From NCBI RefSeq assembly GCF_900100535.1, contig NZ_FNDG01000002.1, forward strand, positions 62,001 to 126,000: a DNA stretch of 64,000 bases. Reading direction: 5' to 3'. The DNA comes from Phytopseudomonas flavescens (GTDB lineage: Bacteria; Pseudomonadota; Gammaproteobacteria; Pseudomonadales; Pseudomonadaceae). The notes under the pieces are model-generated. The model made no database searches. It saw nothing but the letters and a program-made list of their open reading frames with translations, and was not told the DNA's origin. A program made the translations under genes and the position numbers. Positions 1-9,609 of this stretch are shown one piece after another. Numbering within the stretch: the first letter of the stretch is position 1; the number at the start of each line of letters is the position of its first letter.

Positions 1-2
1 TC

Positions 3-125
3 GAGGCCAACCTGGCCACGCGCTTCACCGTTTCGCGCAGTGCCCGCATCGTCGCGCTGTACAAGGACGCTCGGGCGCTGGAGGAAACCGCGGTGCATCG
101 CTTCATGGATCTGTTCGTGCTCTGA
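3..125 (+). CDS. C-terminal fragment of an unidentified protein
   Basis: An open frame enters from the left edge and ends at TGA 123-125, giving about 40 residues ending RFMDLFVL. The start lies outside the window. The tail, with SRSARIVALYKDAR, resembles the end of a transcriptional regulator's effector domain such as LysR, but that is only a guess and I do not assign a family. It converges on the LysE-type gene that ends 18 bases further on, with no obvious terminator between them. Confidence 0.45.
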   Translation, partial: EANLATRFTVSRSARIVALYKDARALEETAVHRFMDLFVL

Positions 126-143
126 TGCAGGCACCGCAACGGA

Positions 144-782
144 TCAGTGTTGAGAGGCTCCCAGCAGCAAGCCGCCGGCGCCCATGAAAAAGGCGCCGGT
201 GGTGCGGTTCAGGCGCTGTGCGCCGCGGCTGGTGCGGATGAAACGACGGATTTGGCGGCCGAACAGGGCATAGACCAGCGAGGCCGCATATTCGGCCAGC
301 AGGTAGGTAGCGCCGAGGTAGACGAACTGCTCGGTGGCAGGCTGGCCCGGCTTGATGAACTGTGGAAATACCGCAGCGAACAGCAGGATCGCCTTGGGGT
401 TGCTGATACCGATCAGAAACTCCTGCAGCATCAAGCGGCCTATCCGCCGCTGCGGCTGTACGGCAGGCACTGCGCCGTCCAGCTCCAGGCCGCTGAATTC
501 CCGGCTGCGCCAGGCGCTGATGCCCAGATAGAGCAGGTACAGCGCGCCCACCCATTTGATCGCCGTGAACGCCGTTTCCGACGCCAGCAGCATGGCCCCC
601 AGGCCGATCGCGGAAATGCTCAGGAAGATGGTGAAGGCCAGCGCACGGCCTGTGGTGGCCAGCACGGCCGCGCCAATGCCATGGCGAATGCCGTTGTTCA
701 TCGCGCAGAAATTGTTCGGCCCTGGCGTCAGGGCGATCAGCATGGCGACCGGGGCGAAGAGCACGGCATCGAGCAGGGTCAT
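144..782 (-). CDS. LysE/RhtB family amino-acid exporter
   Basis: The 212-residue product is an inner-membrane protein of the LysE/RhtB superfamily, which exports amino acids or related small metabolites by proton exchange. The family signature TPGPNNF lies near residue 20, just after the first hydrophobic segment, and NPKAILLF sits mid-protein; about six hydrophobic segments are visible and the length is typical. The ATG at 780-782 is chosen because MTLLDAVLFA is the usual family N-terminus. The frame stays open upstream into ppsR on the same strand, but that extension is hydrophilic and does not look like the family. It starts 25 bases after ppsR and may be cotranscribed with it. The substrate cannot be told. 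Confidence 0.85.
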   Translation of the reverse strand: MTLLDAVLFAPVAMLIALTPGPNNFCAMNNGIRHGIGAAVLATTGRALAFTIFLSISAIGLGAMLLASETAFTAIKWVGALYLLYLGISAWRSREFSGLELDGAVPAVQPQRRIGRLMLQEFLIGISNPKAILLFAAVFPQFIKPGQPATEQFVYLGATYLLAEYAASLVYALFGRQIRRFIRTSRGAQRLNRTTGAFFMGAGGLLLGASQH

Positions 783-807
783 GGTGCATGTCCACAATGG
801 GTGCAGG

Positions 808-1626
808 TTATTTGAAGCGTCGTTCGACGCCTTTTTCCACCAGGATCTTGGCGGATATTTCTTCCACCGAGAAGTGAGTGGAATCGATGAAATTGATCGA
901 TTCGCGACGGAACAGGCTCTCCACCTCACGCACCTCGAACTCGCACTGGGCATAGCTGGAGTAGCGGCTGTTGGGCTTGCGTTCGTTACGGATGGCAGCC
1001 AGGCGATCCGCATCGATGGTCAGGCCAAACAGCTTGTCGCGGTACTTTTTCAGCGAAGCCGGCAGTTGCAGGCGCTCCATGTCATCCTCAGTGAGCGGGT
1101 AATTGGCGGCACGGATGCCATACTGCATGGCCATGTACAGGCAGGTCGGGGTCTTTCCGCAGCGTGATACGCCGACCAGAATCAGATCCGCCTTGTCATA
1201 ATAATGCGTGCGTGCGCCGTCATCGTTGTCGAGGGCGAAGTTGACCGCCTCGATCCGTTCCATGTAGTTGGCGTTGTGGACGATCGAGTGCGACTTGCCC
1301 ACCGAGTAGGAAGAGTGCGAATTCAGTTCCTGCTCCAGGGGCGACAGGAAGGTCGAGAAGATATCGATCATGAAGCCGCGGGACTCGGCCAGGATGTCGT
1401 GGATCTGCTGATTGACGATGGTGGCGAAGATGATCGGGGTGGCACCGTCCCTGTCGGAGGCGTTGTTGATTTGTTGTACCATCGCACGCGCTTTTTCCAC
1501 GCTGTCGACGTAGGGCCGCGTGAGCTTGGTGAAACCGATGGTCTCGAACTGGGCCAACAGGCTCTGGCCCAAGGCCTCCGCGGTGATGCCCGTGCCGTCC
1601 GAGATGAAATACGCGGTTCGTTTCAT
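808..1626 (-). CDS. ppsR: PEP synthase regulatory protein (bifunctional kinase/pyrophosphorylase)
   Basis: This 272-residue protein belongs to the DUF299/PSRP family. Known members use ADP to phosphorylate an active-site threonine of PEP synthase, switching it off, and reverse this with inorganic phosphate. The N-terminus [20 protein letters not shown] and the P-loop-like GVSRCGKT at about residues 152-159 are family hallmarks. It is divergent from ppsA, its expected target, across a 179-base intergenic region, the usual Pseudomonas arrangement. Length is normal and no defects are seen. Confidence 0.95.
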   Translation of the reverse strand: MKRTAYFISDGTGITAEALGQSLLAQFETIGFTKLTRPYVDSVEKARAMVQQINNASDRDGATPIIFATIVNQQIHDILAESRGFMIDIFSTFLSPLEQELNSHSSYSVGKSHSIVHNANYMERIEAVNFALDNDDGARTHYYDKADLILVGVSRCGKTPTCLYMAMQYGIRAANYPLTEDDMERLQLPASLKKYRDKLFGLTIDADRLAAIRNERKPNSRYSSYAQCEFEVREVESLFRRESINFIDSTHFSVEEISAKILVEKGVERRFK

Positions 1627-1805
1627 TGCGAAAATGGCCTATAGGCTGGGAACGAATCTTGGCTATGATAGGTCGGTTTTTTGCCGGCCCTGATGGGTTT
1701 AGCATTGTTACTTATTTTCCAGGGCCAGGCCATTGTCCAGACGGCGTCAGCCGGTGACGTTTCCAGCCCCATGAGCTTTTCCAACACTGAAGTGGAGAGA
1801 TCACC

Positions 1806-4178
1806 TTGGCAGAGTACGTAGTTTCCCTCGATAAGCTCGGCAATCACGACGTCGAGCACGTAGGGGGCAAGAACGCCTCCCTCGGCGAGATGATCAGCAA
1901 CCTGGCCGGTGCCGGCGTTTCGGTTCCCGGTGGTTTCGCCACGACCGCCCAGGCCTACCGAGACTTCCTCGAGCAGAGTGGGCTCAATGCGCAGATCCAT
2001 GAAGCCCTCGATGCCCTGGATGTCGATGACGTCAATGCCCTGGCCAAGACCGGTGCGCAGATCCGCCAGTGGGTCATGGAAGCCGAATTCCCCGCAGAAT
2101 TGAACGAGCAGATCCGTACCGCCTTCGCCGCCATGGCGGGCGGCAACGACAACATGGCGGTTGCCGTGCGCTCCTCGGCGACCGCCGAGGACCTGCCCGA
2201 TGCATCCTTTGCCGGCCAGCAGGAAACCTTCCTGAATATCCGCGGCGTGGAAAACGTCATTCGCGCGGCCAAGGAAGTGTTCGCCTCGCTGTTCAACGAT
2301 CGGGCAATCGCCTACCGCGTACACCAGGGCTTCGACCACAAGCTGGTGGCCCTGTCTGCCGGCGTGCAGCGCATGGTGCGTTCGGAAACCGGTACCGCCG
2401 GAGTGATGTTCACCCTCGACACCGAGTCGGGCTTTCGCGACGTAGTGTTCATCACTGGCGCCTACGGCCTGGGTGAAACCGTGGTACAGGGCGCGGTCAA
2501 CCCTGACGAGTTCTACGTGCACAAGCACACCCTCGACGCGGGCCGCCCGGCGATTCTGCGCCGCAACCTGGGCAGTAAAGCAATCAAGATGGTCTACGGC
2601 GACGAGGCCAAAGCCGGCAAGTCGGTCAAGGTCGTCGACGTCGAGCGCGCCGAACGCGCGCGCTTCTGCCTCAGCGATGCCGAGGTCACCGAGCTGGCCA
2701 AGCAGGCGGTGATCATCGAGAAGCACTACGGCCGCCCGATGGATATCGAGTGGGCCAAGGACGGTGACGATGGCAAGCTGTACATCGTCCAGGCCCGCCC
2801 CGAGACCGTGAAGAGCCGCGCCAACGTCACGGTGATGGAGCGCTACCTGCTCAAGGAGACCGGCACCGTGCTGGTGGAAGGACGCGCCATCGGCCAGAAG
2901 ATCGGTGCCGGCAAGGTGCGGGTCATCAACGATGTGTCGGAAATGGACAAGGTTCAGCCTGGCGACGTGTTGGTCTCCGACATGACCGACCCGGATTGGG
3001 AGCCGGTAATGAAGCGCGCCAGCGCCATCGTCACCAACCGTGGCGGGCGTACCTGCCACGCGGCGATCATCGCCCGCGAACTGGGCATTCCTGCGGTGGT
3101 TGGTTGCGGCAACGCCACCCACGTGCTGCGTGACGGCCAGGGCGTGACCGTTTCCTGCGCCGAGGGCGATACCGGTTTCATCTTCGAGGGCGAGCTGGGT
3201 TTCGACATCCGCACCAACTCCGTCGATGCCATGCCCGACCTGCCCTTCAAGATCATGATGAACGTCGGCAACCCGGATCGCGCGTTCGATTTCGCCCAGT
3301 TGCCCAATGCCGGTATCGGCCTGGCGCGCCTGGAGTTCATCATCAACCGCATGATCGGCGTGCACCCCAAGGCATTGCTGAATGTGGACGGCCTGCCGCC
3401 GGAAATCAGCGAAAGCGTCGAGAAGCGCATCGCCGGTTACGACGACCCGGTAACCTTCTACGTCGAGAAACTGGTCGAAGGCATCAGTACCCTGGCCGCG
3501 GCGTTCTGGCCGAAGAAAGTCATCGTGCGGCTGTCTGATTTCAAGTCCAACGAATACGCCAACCTGATCGGCGGCAAACTGTACGAGCCGGAAGAAGAAA
3601 ACCCCATGCTCGGCTTCCGTGGTGCGTCGCGTTACATCAGCGAGTCGTTCCGTGACTGTTTCGAACTGGAATGCCGGGCGTTGAAGAAAGTCCGTAACGA
3701 GATGGGCCTGAGCAACGTCGAGATCATGGTGCCGTTCGTGCGTACCCTGGGCGAGGCCAAGCAGGTGGTCGATCTGCTGGCCGAGAATGGCCTGGTGCGC
3801 GGGCAGGATGGTCTGAAGGTCATCATGATGTGCGAGCTGCCGTCCAACGCCATTCTGGCCGAGGAGTTCCTCGAGTATTTCGACGGCTTCTCCATCGGCT
3901 CCAACGACCTGACTCAACTGACCCTGGGCCTGGATCGCGACTCCGGTATCGTCGCCCACTTGTTCGACGAGCGTAATCCGGCGGTCAAGAAGCTGCTGGC
4001 CAATGCCATTGCCGCCTGTAACAAGGCGGGCAAGTACATTGGTATCTGCGGCCAGGGGCCGTCCGACCATCCGGATCTGGCCAAGTGGCTGATGGAACAG
4101 GGTATCGAAAGCGTTTCCCTGAACCCGGACTCGGTGCTGGAAACCTGGTTCTTCCTTGCGGAAAACCAGCCGGGCTGA
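1806..4178 (+). CDS. ppsA: Phosphoenolpyruvate synthase
   Basis: This 790-residue enzyme makes PEP from pyruvate, ATP and water (products PEP, AMP, Pi), the entry to gluconeogenesis. The order is N-terminal ATP-binding domain ([10 protein letters not shown] near residue 20), central phosphohistidine domain with GGRTCHAAI (catalytic His at residue 418), and the C-terminal PEP/pyruvate-binding barrel with [11 protein letters not shown] and GICGQGPS. The start is a TTG at 1806, chosen because [11 protein letters not shown] is the family N-terminus and GGAGA lies at 1794-1798, 7 bases upstream. Control by PpsR is expected. Nine bases after the stop the sequence turns into an insertion-element end. 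Confidence 0.97.
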   Translation: MAEYVVSLDKLGNHDVEHVGGKNASLGEMISNLAGAGVSVPGGFATTAQAYRDFLEQSGLNAQIHEALDALDVDDVNALAKTGAQIRQWVMEAEFPAELNEQIRTAFAAMAGGNDNMAVAVRSSATAEDLPDASFAGQQETFLNIRGVENVIRAAKEVFASLFNDRAIAYRVHQGFDHKLVALSAGVQRMVRSETGTAGVMFTLDTESGFRDVVFITGAYGLGETVVQGAVNPDEFYVHKHTLDAGRPAILRRNLGSKAIKMVYGDEAKAGKSVKVVDVERAERARFCLSDAEVTELAKQAVIIEKHYGRPMDIEWAKDGDDGKLYIVQARPETVKSRANVTVMERYLLKETGTVLVEGRAIGQKIGAGKVRVINDVSEMDKVQPGDVLVSDMTDPDWEPVMKRASAIVTNRGGRTCHAAIIARELGIPAVVGCGNATHVLRDGQGVTVSCAEGDTGFIFEGELGFDIRTNSVDAMPDLPFKIMMNVGNPDRAFDFAQLPNAGIGLARLEFIINRMIGVHPKALLNVDGLPPEISESVEKRIAGYDDPVTFYVEKLVEGISTLAAAFWPKKVIVRLSDFKSNEYANLIGGKLYEPEEENPMLGFRGASRYISESFRDCFELECRALKKVRNEMGLSNVEIMVPFVRTLGEAKQVVDLLAENGLVRGQDGLKVIMMCELPSNAILAEEFLEYFDGFSIGSNDLTQLTLGLDRDSGIVAHLFDERNPAVKKLLANAIAACNKAGKYIGICGQGPSDHPDLAKWLMEQGIESVSLNPDSVLETWFFLAENQPG

Positions 4179-4187
4179 CGGCGGCAG

Positions 4188-4308
4188 TGTCTAGTCCTGA
4201 AATAGGTTTACACCGTCTCAGCTAGATTTGCGGTACCAAAAACGCTCGATGCACCGCATCGGGCGTTTTGTGTTTCAGGGCCAGATGTGGCCGCTCCGTA
4301 TTATCGAT
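4188..4308 (-). mobile_element. IS3-type insertion element remnant (transposase C-terminus plus terminal repeat)
   Basis: On the minus strand, codons from about 4308 to 4222 read IDNTERPHLALKHKTPDAV followed by HRAF and a stop. This is the recognisable C-terminal end of an IS3-family OrfB transposase, whose intact form has a (Y)NxxRPH..L..KTP motif. The frame upstream of 4308 is unrelated. Beyond the stop, TGTCTAGTCCTGAAATAGG beginning at 4188 looks like the terminal inverted repeat of such an element, starting with TG only 9 bases after the ppsA stop. No matching opposite end is seen before 4560, so this is a truncated scar. The IS3 assignment is from family memory; the subgroup is not determined. 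Confidence 0.6.
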
Positions 4309-4387
4309 CCTGACCGCCTCGCTGCCCCCTGACTCCTTCGGCCCGGCTTCCAGATCCGTGCCTGCGCGCTCGCGGTGTAGCGCCGCC

Positions 4388-4498
4388 GGGCGGGATTGCT
4401 TGTCCGTGAGCTTTGACGATCCTTCGTTCCCTGCGACCATCCATGCCAGCCTCATCGAAGGCGAGGACGGCACGCACGACCTGATCTTGTGTAGCAAG
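4388..4498 (+). pseudogene. Truncated DUF736-like gene fragment
   Basis: In the plus-strand frame beginning near 4388 the translation reads GRDCLSVSFDDPSFP then ATIHASLIEGEDG and DLIL. This closely follows the C-terminal half of DUF736 proteins (RDYLSVKLDDPSFPAP..A.L.E...LIW), short proteins typically carried on plasmids and integrative conjugative elements. The N-terminal half is missing or frameshifted and the frame runs on past the expected end, so this is a decayed fragment. It lies between the IS3-type scar and the accessory gene block, which suggests a past mobile-element insertion. The match is by eye. Confidence 0.5.
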
Positions 4499-4559
4499 CC
4501 GGGCGTGATCGCCGTAGCGCGCCCCACCCATTGCGGCGGAGCGCGTTCATCGCAGTTCT

Positions 4560-5273
4560 CTACGAAGGCAGCGCACAGCCATCCGGGCCGCAGACGGCAC
4601 CTTGCACGACGACCACCGGCCGCTCATCCCATGCCTGCTGCAGGGCCTTCGCAAAGACTTCCTGCGGCTGCGCGCCCGAGATCAGGTAGCGACCGCCGAT
4701 GCGGAAGAACGGCACGCCGCTGCCGCCCAGTGCCTGCAGGGCGAGTTGGTCTTCCTCCACCCTGGCCATAACGGCGTCGCTCCCAAGGACCTTTCTTGCT
4801 TCCTCCCGCTCCAGCCCGGCATCGACGGCGATCGATAGCAGGCTGTCGTGATCGAACACCGATGTATGCTCACTGAGGTAGGCCCGATACAAGCGCTCCA
4901 GCAGCGCATGGCCCCGGCCCTGTTCCTGCGCGAACTGGATCAGTCTATGGGCGTCGATCGTGTCGCCGGCGAGTGTGCCGGCGAGATCGTATGCCAGGCC
5001 TTCCGTTGCGGCCACGGTCTCGACCTGATGCAACATCGCGGGCACCTCGCTCACCGGCAGGCGCGTCTTGGCGGCAATGATCTCGGCGATGGGCGTGGGC
5101 CGCATGCCGGGCATCAGTCGGTAGGCGCGGGGGACGACGGTGATCTGGCCGGTGTGGCCGAATGCGTCCAGCGCCTTGTTCAGCCGAGTCCAGCCGATCC
5201 AGCACCAGGGGCACACGACATCGGACCAAGCCTCGATCAGCAGTTTGCCGTCGCTGGCGACGTTCTCGGTCAT
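4560..5273 (-). CDS. DsbA family oxidoreductase, FrnE-like
   Basis: The 237-residue protein is a thioredoxin-fold DsbA family member of the FrnE type. The active-site CPWC is at residues 21-24, after the first beta strand (LLIEAWSDVVCPWC). Near the C-terminus the cis-proline loop reads GVPFFRIGGRYLISGAQ, followed by a second cysteine pair, VCGPDGC. There is no signal peptide, so it is probably cytoplasmic, where such proteins act on disulfides during oxidative stress. The ATG at 5271-5273 is preceded by GAGGAG. A longer open frame continues upstream but lacks the family N-terminus. It follows the Old Yellow Enzyme gene by 17 bases and is probably cotranscribed. Confidence 0.85.
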   Translation of the reverse strand: MTENVASDGKLLIEAWSDVVCPWCWIGWTRLNKALDAFGHTGQITVVPRAYRLMPGMRPTPIAEIIAAKTRLPVSEVPAMLHQVETVAATEGLAYDLAGTLAGDTIDAHRLIQFAQEQGRGHALLERLYRAYLSEHTSVFDHDSLLSIAVDAGLEREEARKVLGSDAVMARVEEDQLALQALGGSGVPFFRIGGRYLISGAQPQEVFAKALQQAWDERPVVVVQGAVCGPDGCALPS

Positions 5274-5290
5274 GGCGGTTGCTCCTCGCG

Positions 5291-6391
5291 TCACAGGGTC
5301 GGATAGTCGGTATAGCCCAACGCATCCCCGTTCGGGGTGCCGTAAAAGCTGGCGAAATCGGGCGAGTTGGGGGCAACGCCGCGGCGGAAACGCTCCGGCA
5401 GGTCCGGGCTGGTCAGGAACGGCACGCCGTAGCACACCAGATCGGCCCGATCTTCGACCAGGGCCTGCTCGCCGGACTTGGCGTCATAGCCGCCATTGAC
5501 GATCAGCGCGCCCTTGAACGCTTTGCGCAGGTGCGGGGTGATGCGCTCGACGCCTTCGGGCACCGCCATCGGGCCTGCAATGGCTTCGCCGACGTGCAGG
5601 TAGCCGATGCCGAGTTTGTCCAGTTCCTGGGCCAGATAGGTGAAGGTGGCCAGCTTGTTGCCGTCGGCCATCGAATGCAGCGGCAGGTTGGGCGTGACCT
5701 TGTAGCCCACGCGCTTGGCGCCGAAGACCTCGATGGCAGCGGCCGTGACCTCCAGCGCGAAGCGTGCGCGGTTCTCCAGGCTGCCGCCGTAGCGGTCGCT
5801 GCGCTGGTTGGCGTTGTCCTGCAGGAACTGGTCGAGCAAATAGCCGCTGGCACCGTGGATTTCCACGCCATCGAAGCCCGCGGCCTTGGCATTGGCCGCC
5901 GCCTTGCGGAAATCCTCGACGATGCCGGGAATCTCCACGGTCTCCAGCGCGCGCGGCGTGTCCAGCGGCACCTTGCCGTTCCAGGTGAACACTTCGCCCT
6001 CGGCAGCGATGGCCGACGGCGCGACCGGCGGTTCGCCGCCATGGAAATCCGCGTGCGAGACGCGGCCGACGTGCCAGAGCTGGGCGAAGATCAGGCCAGA
6101 TGCCGCATGCACCGCGTCGGTGACCTTGCGCCAGCCTTCGACCTGCTCGGGCGAATGGATGCCCGGTGTGCGGATATAGCCCACGCCCTGCGGGCTGACC
6201 TGGGTGGCTTCGGAGATGATCAGCCCAGCGGTGGCGCGCTGGGCATAGTAGGTGGCTGCCAGCGGATTGGGCACGTTGCCTTCGACCAGCGCACGGCTGC
6301 GCGTCATCGGCGCCATGACCAGGTGGTTTTTCAGGGTGAGGTCGCCGAACTGGTATGCGGACAACAGGGTGGCGGGAACGGTGTGCGACAT
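5291..6391 (-). CDS. Old Yellow Enzyme family alkene/N-ethylmaleimide reductase
   Basis: This 366-residue protein is an FMN-dependent ene-reductase of the OYE family (NemA/XenB type) that reduces electrophilic alkenes, nitro compounds or quinones with NAD(P)H. Markers include LKNHLVMAPMTRSRA near residue 20, LWHVGR, VEIHGASGYLLDQFLQD with DRYGGSLENR, and NGGYDA with LVCYGVPF at the FMN phosphate site. Full length is seen. It sits between the NmrA-like SDR gene (23 bases upstream) and the FrnE-like gene in one minus-strand run, facing the HxlR regulator. This suggests inducible electrophile detoxification; the exact substrate is unknown. Confidence 0.92.
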   Translation of the reverse strand: MSHTVPATLLSAYQFGDLTLKNHLVMAPMTRSRALVEGNVPNPLAATYYAQRATAGLIISEATQVSPQGVGYIRTPGIHSPEQVEGWRKVTDAVHAASGLIFAQLWHVGRVSHADFHGGEPPVAPSAIAAEGEVFTWNGKVPLDTPRALETVEIPGIVEDFRKAAANAKAAGFDGVEIHGASGYLLDQFLQDNANQRSDRYGGSLENRARFALEVTAAAIEVFGAKRVGYKVTPNLPLHSMADGNKLATFTYLAQELDKLGIGYLHVGEAIAGPMAVPEGVERITPHLRKAFKGALIVNGGYDAKSGEQALVEDRADLVCYGVPFLTSPDLPERFRRGVAPNSPDFASFYGTPNGDALGYTDYPTL

Positions 6392-6414
6392 GAAAAGGCT
6401 CCTTGAGGAATGAA

Positions 6415-7332
6415 TCAGGCGGCGCCGGGCTTGCTGGCGGCCAGCAGCGCGTCACGGTGTTCGAGCAGGAACTCGCGCAGGCTGCGCGGTTTGCGGCCGG
6501 TCAGGCGCTTGAATTCGCCGTTGACGGTATCGACGCGGCCCAGGCGGGTATTGACGTCGAAAGCGCCGAAGATCGCGACCTGCGCCTCGGGCAGCCCGGC
6601 GGCGCGCAGCCCGGTGGCCCGTTGTGCGTCGCTGACGGGCACGACCTGCGCCGACGTCCCGAACACCTCGTTGACGGTGGCGATGATCTCCTGCGGGCTG
6701 AGGGCTTCGGGCCCGGAAATGTCCAGCGTGCGGCTGTGGGCGCCGCCCGCCAGCAGTGAGGCTGCCGCGGCGCGCGCCAGGTCGTCGCGCCAGAGGTAGG
6801 CCACGCGTCCGTCCTCCGCCGCGCTGAACCATTGCCTCGACGCCAGCACTGGCGGCAGCCAGAAGAAGGCGATGTCGGTGTACCAGTTCGGGCGCAGGAT
6901 GGTATGGGCGATGCCGGTCGCCTCGATGGCTTCCTCGGTGCAGCGGTGGTCCGGTGCAAACGGGATCGGCGAGTCCGGCCCGGGGGCCTGCATCGAGGTA
7001 TAGGTGATGTGCTTCACCCCGGCCTTCGCGGCTGCCGCCACCGCAGCCAGGTGCCGGCGCAGGCGGCGCGGCGGATCGTCGGGGGTGTCGAGCACGGAGA
7101 TGATCAACAGGTGGTCGATCCCGGCGAAGGCGCTGTCGAGCGAAGCGCAATCGTCGAAGTCGGCCCGGCGTAGTTCCACGCCGCGCGTGGTCAGGCCGGC
7201 CAGCGCATCCGGGGTGCGGCTGCCTGCCACGATGCCGGTGGCACCGCTATCGAGCAGATGTTCGACGACACGGCGGCCAAGCTGGCCGCTGGCGCCGGTG
7301 ACAAACAATCTGGATGGTGGTGGATTGGGCAT
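6415..7332 (-). CDS. NmrA-like / QorB-type NAD(P)-binding oxidoreductase
   Basis: The 305-residue product is an atypical short-chain dehydrogenase with the N-terminal dinucleotide motif TGASGQLGRRVVEHLL. Related proteins include the quinone reductase QorB and NmrA-type redox sensors; the sequence does not distinguish enzyme from sensor. It is the first gene of the minus-strand run SDR-OYE-FrnE and diverges from the HxlR gene across 78 bases. An SDR of this kind facing an HxlR regulator is a common pair, which supports regulation by that neighbour. The ATG at 7330-7332 has GGAGG upstream (7336-7340 on the complement). Confidence 0.82.
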   Translation of the reverse strand: MPNPPPSRLFVTGASGQLGRRVVEHLLDSGATGIVAGSRTPDALAGLTTRGVELRRADFDDCASLDSAFAGIDHLLIISVLDTPDDPPRRLRRHLAAVAAAAKAGVKHITYTSMQAPGPDSPIPFAPDHRCTEEAIEATGIAHTILRPNWYTDIAFFWLPPVLASRQWFSAAEDGRVAYLWRDDLARAAAASLLAGGAHSRTLDISGPEALSPQEIIATVNEVFGTSAQVVPVSDAQRATGLRAAGLPEAQVAIFGAFDVNTRLGRVDTVNGEFKRLTGRKPRSLREFLLEHRDALLAASKPGAA

Positions 7333-7365
7333 TGCGCCTCCTTCATATGGTATGCAAAAGAATCA

Positions 7366-7384
7366 TGGTCTATATTAGTTACCA
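7366..7384. promoter_or_regulatory. Candidate operator between SDR and HxlR genes
   Basis: The short A/T-rich divergent region holds TGGT (7366-7369) and ACCA (7381-7384) as inverted half sites 11 bases apart, around TATATTAGTT. HxlR regulators often bind a dyad between themselves and a divergent target. The match is short and no family consensus was tested. Confidence 0.3.
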
Positions 7385-7410
7385 ATAAAATTTCCGAGAA
7401 GGAGGCAGTT

Positions 7411-7839
7411 TTGAGTGCCCAGGTAACTCGCAGGTCACCATCTCCCAAACTCACCGAGACGTTTCAGGCGCTGGAGGCCTTGGGCGACCATCCCTTGGAA
7501 TGTCCAGTGCGTGACGTGCTGGACCGCATTGGCGACAAATGGAGCACGCTGCTGGTGGCCGCCCTGGCGGGAGGCCCGAGGCGGTTCAGTGCGCTGCAGC
7601 GGGCGATCCCTGACATTTCCAAGCGCATGCTGACGCAGACGCTGCGCGAGCTCGAGCGCGACGGCCTGCTCCTGCGCCAGGTGTTTCCCACCAAGCCGCC
7701 CAGCGTCGAATACCGGCTGGCACCGCTGGGCACGTCGCTACTCGGGCCGCTGGGTGTGCTGATCACTTGGGCCGATGAACACCACGAGAGCATCGAGGAG
7801 GCGCGCCAGCGCTTTGACGCAGCCGCGGCCCATCAGTAG
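7411..7839 (+). CDS. HxlR family transcriptional regulator with a single cysteine
   Basis: This 142-residue winged-helix regulator carries the HxlR signature: CPVRDVLDRIGDKWS, then a helix-turn-helix with RFSALQRAIPDISKRMLTQ and the wing PPSVEYRLAPLG. The TTG at 7411 is chosen because AAGGAGGC lies directly upstream (7399-7406); the frame stays open further left, but that part overlaps the divergent SDR gene. Its only cysteine, Cys31, precedes the DNA-binding helices, as in the thiol-switch members YodB and HypR. It probably controls the divergent SDR-OYE-FrnE genes in response to electrophiles or quinones; that is inference from layout. Confidence 0.9.
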   Translation: MSAQVTRRSPSPKLTETFQALEALGDHPLECPVRDVLDRIGDKWSTLLVAALAGGPRRFSALQRAIPDISKRMLTQTLRELERDGLLLRQVFPTKPPSVEYRLAPLGTSLLGPLGVLITWADEHHESIEEARQRFDAAAAHQ

Positions 7840-8010
7840 CAGGTGCATTGGATCCATTCCGCAAGATCCTCGGCTCAACTGGAGTGATCGGATGGCTTTG
7901 CAATAAAAGTGGTTTTTTTGTGGCCCGCCATCCCCGGCGGCCGTCGCATCCGACGTTATTCACGGTTCTTCAGCCGTTGCCGAATCCTTTGTCGTACCTG
8001 AGCGAGAACG

Positions 8011-9063
8011 ATGCAAAGCAGTAGCGAGTTGTTTCCGGTTGCGCTGATCAGCGCTGAGCTGCGGGGCGACCTGAGTGAGGATGTCTACCGGCTCAAGCCG
8101 GGCAACAGTCCCGACCCCAGCGTCGAACTGGCCCTGACCCGTCTTGGCGTCTGGGCCGACAAGGGGCCGCGTGGCGCGCCGGTCATCCTGGTACATGGCA
8201 GTTTCTCCAATCGACGCTTCTGGTACTCGCCCAAGTGCATTGGCATGGGGCCCTATCTGGCGCGGGCCGGTTTCGACGTATGGATCCCGGAAATGCGTGG
8301 CCACGGGCTCTCCGCGCGCAACCTGCGCTATGCGCAAAACAGCGTGGCCGACTACGCCGCCCATGACCTGCCGGCGATCGCTGCCTTCGTCCACGAGCAG
8401 AATCCACGTCCTGCCCATTGGCTAGGCCACTCCCTGGGTGGCATTACCCTGGCTGCGGCCTTGGCGGGCGGATACCTGACGTCAGCGCCGTTGGCGGGTG
8501 TGGCATTGTGCGGCGCGCAGGTGAGCCGGGTGCGCTGGCCATTGAAGGTGCCGCCCGTGGAATGGGGGCTGCGCCTGCTGCTACGACGTTTTCCCGCGTT
8601 GTCCGGCACGCGTCTCGGCCGTGGTCCCGAAGACGAGCCGGTTGGCATCGCCCGGGATTTCTTGCGTTGGGGGCGCCTGTTCGGACGGTTCGCCGACGGC
8701 GAGCGGGACTGGTGGGCCGGCCTGCGTGAGGTGACGGTGCCCGTGCTCGGCGTGGCGGGCGCCGGTGACCGCCAGGACCCGGCCTGGGCCTGCCGGGCGC
8801 TGTACCGGCAGTTCGCATCAGCCCGTGGCGAGTTCGTCGTGCTCGGGCGCGAGCAGGGTTTCACCGAGGACTATGGGCACGTCGAGATGCTGGTCAGCAA
8901 GGCCGCACAGACCGAGGTATGGCCGCTGCTGCTGCGCTGGCTGAGACACGGCTGCACGAGCGCGGCCGACGATGCCTTGGTCGAATGGGTGGATCCGCTC
9001 GATGGGGCTAAGCTGACTCGCGACAATCCCGATTTGGCGCCGCCTCCATTGCCGGTGTCCTGA
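8011..9063 (+). CDS. Alpha/beta hydrolase (esterase/lipase-like)
   Basis: The 350-residue protein has an alpha/beta-hydrolase fold: [14 protein letters not shown] near residues 58-71, the nucleophile elbow GHSLGG with Ser141, and a likely catalytic His in EDYGHVEML near the C-terminus. There is no signal peptide. In P. aeruginosa the equivalent gene, PA1771 by position, lies directly between ppsA and rraA; here it is separated from ppsA by the 3.7-kb accessory block. rraA follows after 35 bases. The substrate is unknown. Confidence 0.85.
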   Translation: MQSSSELFPVALISAELRGDLSEDVYRLKPGNSPDPSVELALTRLGVWADKGPRGAPVILVHGSFSNRRFWYSPKCIGMGPYLARAGFDVWIPEMRGHGLSARNLRYAQNSVADYAAHDLPAIAAFVHEQNPRPAHWLGHSLGGITLAAALAGGYLTSAPLAGVALCGAQVSRVRWPLKVPPVEWGLRLLLRRFPALSGTRLGRGPEDEPVGIARDFLRWGRLFGRFADGERDWWAGLREVTVPVLGVAGAGDRQDPAWACRALYRQFASARGEFVVLGREQGFTEDYGHVEMLVSKAAQTEVWPLLLRWLRHGCTSAADDALVEWVDPLDGAKLTRDNPDLAPPPLPVS

Positions 9064-9098
9064 TCATCGCTTGCAGCCCTTTCACGAGGAGTTTCGCC

Positions 9099-9584
9099 AT
9101 GCACTACATCACCCCCGACCTGTGTGACGCCAACCCGGAGCTGGTCTCGGTGCTCGAACCGATGTTCAGCAATTTCGGCGGGCGCGACTCCTTCGCCGGC
9201 CAGATCGTCACGGTCAAGTGTTTCGAGGACAACTCGCTGGTCAAGGCCCAGGCCGAGGAGCCAGGAGAGGGCAAGGTGCTGGTGGTCGACGGTGGTGGCT
9301 CGTTGCGCTGCGCCCTGCTCGGCGACATGATCGCTGCCAAAGCGGCCAGCAACGGCTGGGAAGGCATGGTGATCTACGGCTGCGTGCGCGACGTCGACGT
9401 GCTGGCGCAGACCCACCTCGGCGTGCAGGCACTGGCCAGCCATCCGCTGAAAACCGAGAAACGCGGCCTGGGCGATCTCAACGTGGTGGTCACCTTCGCC
9501 GGCGTCTGCTTCCGCCCGGGCGAGTATGTGTACGCCGACAACAATGGCATTATCGTGTCGCCGCGGGCACTGCAGGTCGAATAG
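9099..9584 (+). CDS. rraA: RraA family regulator of RNase E (or aldolase-like paralogue)
   Basis: This 161-residue protein matches the RraA/MenG fold: start [31 protein letters not shown], and [18 protein letters not shown]. In E. coli RraA trimers bind RNase E and slow RNA turnover; some family members are 4-hydroxy-4-methyl-2-oxoglutarate aldolases, and the two roles cannot be separated by eye. Length is exactly family-typical. A clear GAGGAG precedes the ATG. It lies between the hydrolase gene and cmaX, as in P. aeruginosa. Confidence 0.92.
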   Translation: MHYITPDLCDANPELVSVLEPMFSNFGGRDSFAGQIVTVKCFEDNSLVKAQAEEPGEGKVLVVDGGGSLRCALLGDMIAAKAASNGWEGMVIYGCVRDVDVLAQTHLGVQALASHPLKTEKRGLGDLNVVVTFAGVCFRPGEYVYADNNGIIVSPRALQVE

Positions 9585-9609
9585 CGAGAAACCGGTCATA
9601 GGGGAAGGG

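Noticed and set aside
783..1013. N-terminal extension of the LysE-type protein
   Set aside because: The extra 77 residues overlap ppsR in another frame and are not family-like.
1623..4070. Long open frame antisense to ppsA (about 815 codons)
   Set aside because: It mirrors ppsA exactly, is rich in His, Gln and Asp typical of antisense GC-rich frames, has no ribosome-binding site and crosses the ppsR start region.
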